A DNA stretch of 64,000 bases. Origin: Tetrapyrgos nigripes. Lineage: Eukaryota; Basidiomycota; Agaricomycetes; Agaricales; Campanellaceae. The translations under genes and the position numbers were made by a program. Positions 55,916-64,000 of the stretch are shown piece after piece. Below the pieces are notes generated by a model. It was not told the DNA's origin. It was given only the letters and a program-made list of their open reading frames with translations, and searched no databases. Where the stretch lies: assembly GCA_013368315.1 (NCBI GenBank), contig JAACJM010000114.1, positions 62,001 through 126,000 of the forward strand, read 5' to 3'. Position 1 is the stretch's first letter; each line of letters starts with the position of its first letter.

Positions 55916-58827
55916 ATGGCAGCGGATGCATTACTTTCCACACTCGAGATAGTCGCGGAAACAATCCCCTTTCCCGCTGTTGGGACAGCAGTAAAGGCAG
56001 CAGTACGACTCATCGAGATTTGTCAGGTCAGAGCACCATCATCATTCTGAACAAAATTAAGTACTGATCCAAATGTTTAGCAAGCTCGGGAGTCTTTTGA
56101 GCAAGCAGACGAATTGAAGGAACGGGTTCGAGGTCTTTCACTTGTATTGGTGCAAGGATTATCTGGGAAGCCTGTAGAGGAGATCACGGACAGTTTGAAG
56201 CGTGACATTGAGCAGCTCCAAGAGTACGTTTTGGTGCAACTTTGTCTGCATGTTCTAACTTTCCGCGCAGGGACCTGCATTACATTGAAGAGAAACTGAC
56301 GGATATATTGAAACAGCATCGTATACTCGTAATCCTTTTCAAGAACGCGAATGAGGAGGCCGTGCAGAAGTGTTTGAAAAGACTTGACGGGTCTCTCAGT
56401 AGTTTTGAGGTGAGTGCCCTTTACAGGCAGTAGAGGGTTAAGTCTAATCACCAAGTGCAGTTTTCCCGGCAGGTACAAAATGCTACCGTTCTCAAAAAGT
56501 TAGAGAACGACATCGAGACCTACTACAGAACCCTGCAGGCGACGTGGAGGAATACAGAGGAGATGAAGAGAAGTATCGAGGAAATAAAAGCCATTCTCCG
56601 GAACTATAACCCTGAGTTTCGCCAGGAGATCAAGTCGACGTCTCGAAAGCCTCGCTTTCCCCCTCGTTCTCGTATCTTTTATGGTCGCGATGAGCTGGTG
56701 AATAACCTGGCCAAGAAGTTAGTGCCTGCGTTGAATGACACCGAACAGGTGTTTCTGGCATTGTTAGGCACAGGTGGAATGGGGAAGACCTCTGCTGCTC
56801 TTGCAGTGGTGGAGCATCAGCTTGTCTTGGAACGATATGGGGCAAGTCGGTTCTGGGTTCCCTGCGAGAAGGCAACATCATTCTCCCTGCTGCTCGATAT
56901 CCTTTACGACTCTCTCTGTATCAACAAAAAAACAGGTCAAACTTTGGATGACATTCTTACCGAGCTTGAACCGCCATCTGGGAAACCGGCTCTGCAGCCC
57001 TATCGACTTCTTTTGTTAGACAATTTTGAAACACCGTGGAATTTAGATAGTCAAAGAGAAGTTGAGAAGCTGCTCCTAGAGTTGATGAATATCTCTCGCC
57101 TTTCCATCGTCATCACAATGCGAGCAAATCAGCCTCCGACAGACCAGAAGTGGGAGATTGAGCTGATAAAGCCAGTCGATGCAGAAGCCTCAGTCAGGAT
57201 TTATACAGAGATTTACCCCAAGACCAGCACCAAAGGGCTTTACGAGCTTCTCGATACTGTTGGTCATCTCCCCTTGCCATCACGTTACTTGCGAAATACG
57301 CTAGCACGAACCAGGCGACACCAACTCGTTTGTTGCGTGATTGGCGGCTGGAAGGACCTGATGTGCTGACCACAGCCGACGATGGTGCGGACAACATGAT
57401 AAACAAATCAATCGCATTGTCCATAGACAAGCCTCCTATGAGCAAAAGCACGGATGCGTTGAGGTTATTAAACCTCTTGGCGTTCTTCCCTGCTCCCCTT
57501 CCACACGAGCATTTAGCAGAGTACTGGGTACCCGAGACTATCAATCAGCTGAAGGCTGTCTCGGTCCTGAGTAATACTGCGCTGGTTGAGCTCACGGATG
57601 CTACAGTGTTCGTTATCCCTGTGGTACGCTCATACATCGTCCGTCGCACTCTCCAACCAGATCTTGCAGCTACTCGAGCACACATTCATCGAGTTTGCTG
57701 CTCACTACTCGCTCTGCACAAATCGTCTCCTGGCGACAACTCCTACGTAGCAGATAAAGCCTTCATCTTGAGTCAGGAGGTCAACTTTCAATCTATCATC
57801 CTAGATGCTACTTCCGAGCCCAAAGCCAATGTCAGCCCAGAAATCCTCGAGGCATTGCTAACCTTGAGCTGGCATCAGTGCTGGACTCGGCCACGGCTCG
57901 ATCTTGTTGAGCATACTCTATCTGTAGCCAAGAAGGCATTAAATGCGAAATACGAAGCAGAGTCCCAAGCCTGCAGCGCAGAAATGTATTTCCTACTAAA
58001 TCAATTCGACCAGGCAATCGAAAGAGTTTCCCTCGCTCATAGCCAGTTTCATCTCTTTACAGGATAGACGTTCTGCTGCTGGTTGCACCATCAGGCTCAT
58101 TGAGTATATGTTGTACAAAGATGGCGACATGGAAGATCTTCTCTCACTTGCAGATCGAGCACGAACAGAATACGGCGTGGAAGATGTTTTGGGACAAGCA
58201 TCGTGTACTTTCTCTGTCGGACAAGTGTACTGGAATGCAACGAATGGCTTTACAGGCACTCACACACTTGGAGCAAGTCAGGGTGCAATTCGAACAATTG
58301 GGCCGCCGTCTGGAGCTCGGAAGATGTCTATTCTTTTTGGCCAGGACATATCAGGAACATCCTGCACTTGCACCTGATTCATTATCCATAGCGTTACGCC
58401 TGGCGAATGAGGCGTTGGACATTTTCAGACAACATGGTCGAGAAGAATACATAACACAGTGCCTTATACTCTGGCTGAAGTTCTGAAAGAGGACAAGCAA
58501 TATAGTGCCGCCTTACGAACAGCGCTTCAGGCTTTGGACTCGGCTAAATCACTCGGTGACTCCAATGGAGTCTCTCAGGCATTGTACCAAAATGGCGATA
58601 TCCTGTTCCGAATGGGCGACTATGAAGGTGCTCAGGATGCTCTGCGCAAGTCTCTGATTGCTCTTGAAGGGGTGGCGGACAGCTCTGTCAAAACATGGAC
58701 CAAGGAGAAGTGCAATGAAGTTCTGGCCATGATCGAAGAACAGTCACGATCGACCTATTGCAATGAGGAGGAGGCCGAAAGTGAGGGGGAAAGTGAGGAG
58801 GAGTTTATTCATGGGTCCACGTGTTGA
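55916..58827 (+). pseudogene. NB-ARC/TPR NLR-like protein, frameshifted
   Basis: Start is ATG 55916. Exons are 55916-56026, 56081-56223, 56271-56409 and 56461 onward. The helical N-terminus begins MAADALLSTLEIVAETIPFP. The NB-ARC domain reads FYGRDELVNNLAKKL, P-loop LGTGGMGKTSAALAV, Walker B YRLLLLDNFETPW and IVITMRANQPP. A winged-helix part (LNLLAFFPAPLPHEHLAEYW) and TPR-like repeats (QYSAALRTALQALDSAKSLG) follow. Frame changes: one base lost near 57277 (after VGHLPL), one near 58235, and one near 58457. The change near 58026-58064 might be a 37-nt intron. Fungal NLR-like proteins act in non-self recognition and programmed cell death. Gene decay is my reading; read errors could explain part of it. 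Confidence 0.75.
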
Positions 58828-59270
58828 ACGCCGGTTTCTGGGAGGCGCACACTTAGTAGCATTCCCGGGACCGTAGGGCAGGTAAAGGACGAGCTGGCGG
58901 CTTCTACATCCGTCGTAGATCCAGTCCTACCCTACGACCCCCTTTTACTTCTACAGGTGTAACTACCAACTCTTGGCTACGTATAAGTACTACGGACTAC
59001 TATGGACTAATGGATTGGGTCTGCGATAGTCGGTGAACGTATAATTTAGTTTGTCCAAAAAATTTTAGGACTTTGAAAATGTATTTCGCAGTGAGCGTCG
59101 AGCGAGTATAAGACTTTACTCAACAGCATTGCAGCGACTCGGAGTAGGGAAGTACCATTGGCAAAATTGTCATAGGTTCAAGCAGTAGGCTCATACGGTT
59201 GAGTTGTACCTGAAGAATCTCATCAGGTAGTTGTCTCTTAGAACATATTTAGGGAACAATACCGTTACGG
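58828..59270. other. Intergenic stretch
   Basis: No gene seen. It ends at the left terminus of the hAT-like element. Confidence 0.35.
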
Positions 59271-60164
59271 GTATCCCGCGGGTAGTGTGCATGGCAACGG
59301 CAGCGAGTTCTGCCAATGCCGGCTGCCACCCTGGCAGCTGCCATCCTGCCGAAGGACATAGGCTGGCAGGCTGCTGGCAAGTATTTTTTGTGTATTTTCC
59401 GAAATGGGAACAATGGCCTGCAGCGAGACTAAATAAGTTTCGTTTTGTTCTACTAATTCAGCAATCCATGTAATAGATAGATATAAATATTCATTTTTGC
59501 ATCCCCAGCGTTACCTATCCTCCGATCTATCACTATGCCGGGCACAGGTGGTTCCAGTGTTCCGGAATTCATCTCGAACTACTTCTCTAAAGTAAAACAA
59601 CTCGAAAACAAGTCCGGGCGCAGTCTCTACAAATGCAACTTCTGCAATATTGAGCTCGAACATCATGACAACCGACTTCCGAAGCATATCTCAGATATCC
59701 GTTCCTGTTTGGACGCCACAGACGCCGCTCGTGAAGAGGCCCTCGAATTCCTCAAAGATCGCGGCTCTACCGTTGCTAGACCCAGGAACAAGGAGCGTAA
59801 AGGAGAAGAAGGACCTCTCGACACCTTTTTTGATCGTTCTCTTACTGCGCGAGAAGAGGAAGAAGCCGAAAAGCTACTGTTGCGTGGCTGGGTATCTTCT
59901 AACCATACATTAGCGAGAATTAGGAATGTAAAGATTAAAATAGAATTTATCCTTGATTTTTTGCTGCCATCCACCTGCCATCCACCTGCCATTCGCCAGC
60001 TCTGCCACCTGCCAAGCTGCCACGATCTCAAGACGACTTGCCATACACACTACCCGCGGTAAAAATTTCAGACCCGTCCCCATACCCGCCAAAACCCGTA
60101 CTCGTGAAGACGGGTCAAGGGTCTGAACGGGTTTGAAGGGTTAGAGCAAAAACCCGCGGGATAC
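59271..60164. mobile_element. 0.9-kb hAT-like element with 13-bp terminal inverted repeats
   Basis: Perfect inverted 13-mers GTATCCCGCGGGT lie at 59271-59283 and 60152-60164. A second, longer inverted match to the left end lies inside the right end at 60038-60059. Subterminal regions are packed with CTGCCA/TGGCAG and ACCCG/CGGGT words. Inside is a BED-type zinc-finger frame but no catalytic domain. I found no 8-bp target duplication, so the boundaries are tentative. Confidence 0.55.
59535..60062 (+). pseudogene. Truncated BED zinc-finger hAT transposase N-terminus
   Basis: From ATG 59535 the frame reads YKCNFCNIELEHHDNRLPKH, then SDIRSCLD, a BED-type finger with CxxC, His and Cys. It continues with REEALEFLKDRG and LTAREEEEAEKLLLRGW, as at hAT transposase N-termini. 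The frame then runs into subterminal repeats, and the catalytic RNase-H-like domain and dimerisation domain are missing. It can bind DNA at most; mobility would need a transposase supplied elsewhere. Confidence 0.6.
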
Positions 60165-60234
60165 TTATATGTACAGTGCTAGATTGGTGACCATGTAGCA
60201 TAATGACATGGACTTAGCGAGAGAAGAAATTGTT

Positions 60235-61182
60235 TTAGTACTCGGTTTCGGATGCAGAAGAATAACTAGAATCAAAATCCAACTCGTCAACCATGACCCT
60301 TGATGTCAGACTCCAGTCCTTGAGCAAGGAGTACAGATTTCTGACTCCGTCAAGGGCTCTCCTGCTATGAGGGTACATTCTAAGAAGCACCTTCTGCAGC
60401 CTATCAAACGCTTTTTCGACTCCCTCGCCGTAAGATGGCTCTATGGTGACGCCAAGAATCCCGAACAGGCAGTAGGCTTGATCCTCTGGTTTTGTCGTTT
60501 GCCGGTCCACTGACCAACATAATCTTTTGACTACATCAACCTCCTGCACAGGTACTTTCCCCTCGATGACCCACTCTGGTATTCCCGTCCTCAGGGAGAT
60601 TGTGTCCGCAAGCGTGCTTCTTCTACCAATCTCCTCCCAATCTCTGTTGAAAAAGATCACCTCCTTCGGGGCCAGTAGCTCCTGCAATGTCCATCCTCTC
60701 CCAAACCAGTCACTTTCCTCTACCTCCTCCTTCAACGAGCTCTCATCTACCGATTTTCCAGCTCCCACATCAACCAAAAACGCATAACAAATCTTCGCAT
60801 TCCGGTAATATCCATACATCGACTTGACGTTTCTGGCAACATCATCATGATCTCCTTTGTCAATGCAACAAGTGTCGATCCAAATCCAACTGATGCCATC
60901 CCTCCGCGCCTTTTCGCAAGCATTGACAATCTTGATATAACCAAGCATCTTCGCATGATTACGCACTTTACTCTGGATTGAGATTGAAGCGTCCAGGTCG
61001 TCAGAGTGGGCTTTTTGAAGTGTAATGTATTCCTCCATGCTGACTTCGGTTCCCAACGTCCATCTATGAGAAAGAATCGCATATTCCGGGATGACTGCGT
61101 CGTCTGAGAAGAATACAAGCTTATGTGATTGCGTGTCCACGAGCCGCCGTGGCGGGCCCAGAGCTGCAGACATGGAGGTCAT
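60235..61182 (-). CDS. HET-domain (heterokaryon incompatibility-like) protein
   Basis: A single exon, with ATG 61182 the first in-frame ATG (61173 also possible), about 315 residues. It begins RRLVDTQSHKLVFF. The three HET blocks are clear: YAILSHRWTLGTEVSMEEY, ISWIWIDTCCIDKGDHDDV and WFGRGWTLQELLAPKEVIFF. The C-terminal end is short and Ser-rich, without NB-ARC or repeats, so it is a minimal HET protein. Family members trigger cell death after recognition of non-self or danger partners. It follows the kinase gene on the same strand and lies beside the hAT-like element. Confidence 0.85.
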   Translation of the reverse strand: MTSMSAALGPPRRLVDTQSHKLVFFSDDAVIPEYAILSHRWTLGTEVSMEEYITLQKAHSDDLDASISIQSKVRNHAKMLGYIKIVNACEKARRDGISWIWIDTCCIDKGDHDDVARNVKSMYGYYRNAKICYAFLVDVGAGKSVDESSLKEEVEESDWFGRGWTLQELLAPKEVIFFNRDWEEIGRRSTLADTISLRTGIPEWVIEGKVPVQEVDVVKRLCWSVDRQTTKPEDQAYCLFGILGVTIEPSYGEGVEKAFDRLQKVLLRMYPHSRRALDGVRNLYSLLKDWSLTSRVMVDELDFDSSYSSASETEY

Positions 61183-61907
61183 GGACGAGAGGGTGTTGGA
61201 ATTCGAACCCGTCAAGGATAAGGGTATCGATGACCGAGCAGTTCTACTACTGGATTTGGGCGAATACGACGAAGGTGGGCTCTTGGCCTCAAGAATTGCC
61301 TTGGATTTTTCCTGAACGTCATAGCCTTAAGAAGAGGTGTCGACATTCCAGACCCATAAGACGTCCCAGACGCGGATCTCGATCCAAGTCCATTTCTGTA
61401 CTTGCTAGGTGTGCTTGTCTTTCTGCTGAAGACGGCAAGCTTGTACCTGTCAACCACTCCTCTCGCGAACAAGCTCGTTCCTCTGGCCCGTTACGCTCTT
61501 CACCATCCTTAGTTTCAAACTCCCAAATGTCATCTTCATCGTCAAAGTTGTCTCTTTCGGTGATACCATCGTCTTCTGGTGCGTCGGATAGATACCTGTC
61601 CAGAGCAGGCACACCTGACCTCTCTTTTCGAGGACGAGTGGAACGATTCATTTTTGCTGGAGGAGCTGGAGGAGTTTTGGCTGGCGGTACAAGCCTGACC
61701 TTTGTATCCTTCTCCTTCCTCTCCTTCGCCTCTTTCTTTGTCTTCTCTTTGACTTCAGTAACGCCTGAAAGCTCTTTACTCTTCCTTGGTTTCGTCTCTA
61801 CAGCAGGCTCAACAGCTCTCGAGGCAGTTTCATCCTTCGAAGGTGTAGCAGCAGCCTCGTCCTGTACCGGCTTGCTATCATCAGGAGGCAAACCCAGCGG
61901 TATCGCC

Positions 61908-63825
61908 TCAGGACTTCTTCGGTCCCGCATCCCCTTCTTCTGTAACATCATCCGGTACAGGTTGATTCGGCTGCTCTGATTCTCCATGCTGCAACTCAGG
62001 CTCAGGCTTGGCCTTCGGTTGCGGCGGTTGTGACAAATCAATCTCGCCACCCTCAAACTCTTCTTCATCCGTTTCCTCATCTGTTTCTTCTTCGTTCTCC
62101 TCTTCCTCATCCGAGTCAATCAACACAGAGTGTCTACTCTTGAATGAATATTCATCAAAGATGTCGACAGGATCGTCAGCTGCTTCTCCACTTGCTGCTG
62201 CTGCTTCTTTCTTGGGTCCGACAGGACTAGAGCTTCTACTCTGCAAAGGCGTAGTGTTAGCTTCGTCACTATCATCATCAGTTCGGTCTGTGTCGGTGTC
62301 CTCGTTGTTGTCATCTGTACTATCAGTGTGATCTTGGCCTTCTTCGTCATCTTGGACGCCATCCAGGACTGGTTCCATATCGAGGAAAGTGTCATCAAAG
62401 CTTTGGGTGTCAGATGCGTAGAAGGGATCAACTGGTGGGATATAGGGAGGGATGTAGCGTTTGTAGTAGACATGGCTCCAGTCTCTGTTGGAATTGAAAG
62501 GACAAGCATTAGCAATCGTATCATAACATAATACGAGACTTCACGTACATCATTGAGAAATATGAATGCTTCTTTATCCCAGGTTCACATATTCTCAATG
62601 CAGGATTCCGTTGTAAGAGCTACAAGTATACCGTCAGCTCAAAAAAAAAAAAAAAAGCGCTCAAAGCATAAACCCCAAACTCACCCCTCTCAACAAACTT
62701 TTCGTATCCTGATCAATGAGTTCATCTCGCAGAACACGCATGTACATGTCCGCGTAGTTGTTAGCCCTAAACGGTGTCTATGAACGGAAAATTAAACCAT
62801 GAGTGGAATAAAGCATGTCAATGAAAACTCACGATCCCAGTCAACATCTCAAACAGCATAGTCCCAAAACTCCACCAATCAACCTCGTAACTATATGGCA
62901 AGCCCAGGATAACCTCCGGAGCGAGATACTCCGCTGTTCCACAGAATGTAGTCGTCTTGTCCATCTGAGTGGATGGCAAATCTTTCGAAGGACTCGACCA
63001 TGGTGCTGACATAAACTCATTCGGATTACGAGTTCCCGAAGGAGTGGGAGGAGCAGTAGGTACGCCTGAGACGTCGGCAGACTTGACGTTCATACCATTC
63101 ACTCCGGCTCGTTTAGCAGGGAACTCTTTGGAGAAACCAAAGTCAATTAGAACAATGTGTCCGTCTGCGCCGATAAGGATGTTTTCGGGTTTAAGATCTC
63201 GGTAGATGACACCCGCTGCGTGTAAACCTTCAACACCCACGACGATCTCGGCGGCATAGAATCGCGCACGGTTTCGGCCTAGACGGCCCCATCGAGTGAG
63301 CTGAGTGGCCAAATTACCGCCAGGGTGGAAGTCCTATTTTTAAAAAAGAACAAAGAGGGTAGCAAAGTTTCATTAGAAGGCTCACCTGAACTTGAAGAAA
63401 AACATTGTACTCACCATGGCCAAAAACAAATTCTCCTTATCATGGAAACTCCACCACAATTTGACTACGAAAGGGTCTTTCACACTCTCAGCCGACATCC
63501 GCTTCAAGATAGCCTGTTCCGTTAATGTATACTGCAACTCTTGATGAGCCAACGCGTGCCTCTTCGTTATGGCCTTCATCGCGTAGAGATCCGATGTCGC
63601 TTTATGCCTGACGAGCAAGACTTTTCCAGCACACCCTTTACCCAACACCTTCAGCATCTCAAAGTCGTTTATGGACACCTTCCTTTGAGATTTGCGACCC
63701 TTTCCGTCAGGTTGTGCTGAGACGTCCTCCACGCCAGTGTTCTTCTCCAACTGTTCCTTTTCTACCTCCTCTGGTGTGACCACGGATTGGACTTCTTTCT
63801 TTCTCTCCTTCTTGTCTTTGGTCAT
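61908..63825 (-). CDS. AGC-type serine/threonine protein kinase
   Basis: Start is ATG 63825. A Lys/Glu-rich N-terminus leads to FEMLKVLGKGCAGKVLLVRH (glycine loop, with Cys-Ala in place of the usual aromatic pair), LYAMKAITKRH (VAIK-type lysine), VIYRDLKPENILIGADGHIV (catalytic loop), DFGFSKEF and FCGTAEYLAPEVILG. The latter is the AGC activation segment with its phosphorylatable Thr. A long insert lies between DFG and APE. The C-terminal tail is very acidic (DSDEEEENEEETDEE) and contains DEYSFKSRHSVLID. The frame stops at 61908, yet coding-like sequence continues in other frames to about 61212 (LFARGVVDRYKLAVFSRK), so the natural end may lie further on. A poly-A run of 17 bases lies in an intron at about 62640. 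Confidence 0.8.
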
Positions 63826-64000
63826 AACCAGATGATCATGACCACCAAGTCAGACTGGACATGCTTGGAAGGCCGTTTCACTCTGACACTCTCCAAATCA
63901 TCTGTCCTGACTCTAATAAAGCGCTTCCACACACGAGCTTGCCGAACGTCTGTTGTATTAGACAGGATGGTGAAGTACGCCGCGAGCGCTGTCGAGTTAG

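Noticed and set aside
1..64000. CRISPR arrays, bacterial operons or ribosome binding sites
   Set aside because: The pervasive spliceosomal introns and eukaryotic gene families rule out a prokaryotic reading, and no regularly spaced repeats were seen.

Overview
The window looks like nuclear DNA of a mushroom-forming basidiomycete (Agaricomycetes). Genes carry many short GT..AG introns of about 50-80 nt. Several families are ones known mainly from that group: a KDZ-type transposon with CxC5/CxC6-like cysteine clusters, alpha-kinases, seven-transmembrane and single-pass receptor-like families, NB-ARC/TPR proteins and a HET-domain protein. All gene models were read by eye from frames, splice signals and remembered family patterns; no search was run.

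Layout. 1-24.6 kb is a rearranged accessory locus. Its right arm holds an intact SNM1/Artemis-type nuclease gene (13.9-17.7 kb), two single-pass membrane-protein genes (18.6-19.7 and 20.9-22.1 kb) and a Baeyer-Villiger-type monooxygenase (BVMO) copy on the minus strand (22.2-24.6 kb). Its left arm is a decayed mirror image: BVMO copy 1, membrane gene A, a scrap of a second membrane gene and SNM1 scraps. Next to it is a second BVMO-tail plus membrane-gene module (5.4-7.6 kb). Between the arms sits a 5.9-kb element (7.8-13.8 kb) with 50-bp imperfect terminal inverted repeats. It holds two convergent genes, a KDZ-associated protein and a putative alpha-kinase with a GRF-like zinc finger.

25-36 kb holds a decayed intradiol dioxygenase, a small unknown gene, exocyst subunit Exo84, two unknown genes and a Sel1-repeat chitin-synthase regulator ending in a CaaX box. 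37.0-40.4 kb holds the only BVMO copy with all exons open. It lies exactly between two identical 31-bp direct repeats, as if a 3.3-kb duplicated segment had been inserted. 41-45.3 kb holds a zinc-less MDR oxidoreductase and a lysine/acid-rich unknown protein. 46-55 kb holds inositol monophosphatase and proteasome subunit alpha-5, divergently transcribed and bracketed by inverted copies of a broken gene, plus a 7TM gene. 55.9-64 kb holds a frameshifted NB-ARC/TPR (NLR-like) gene, a 0.9-kb hAT-like element, a HET-domain gene and an AGC-type kinase.

Caution: several apparent one-base frameshifts fall in genes expected to be under selection (IMPase, Exo84 tail, kinase tail). Some broken genes here could therefore be assembly indels rather than true pseudogenes. 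The lesions I trust most are large deletions, inversions and chimeric junctions.
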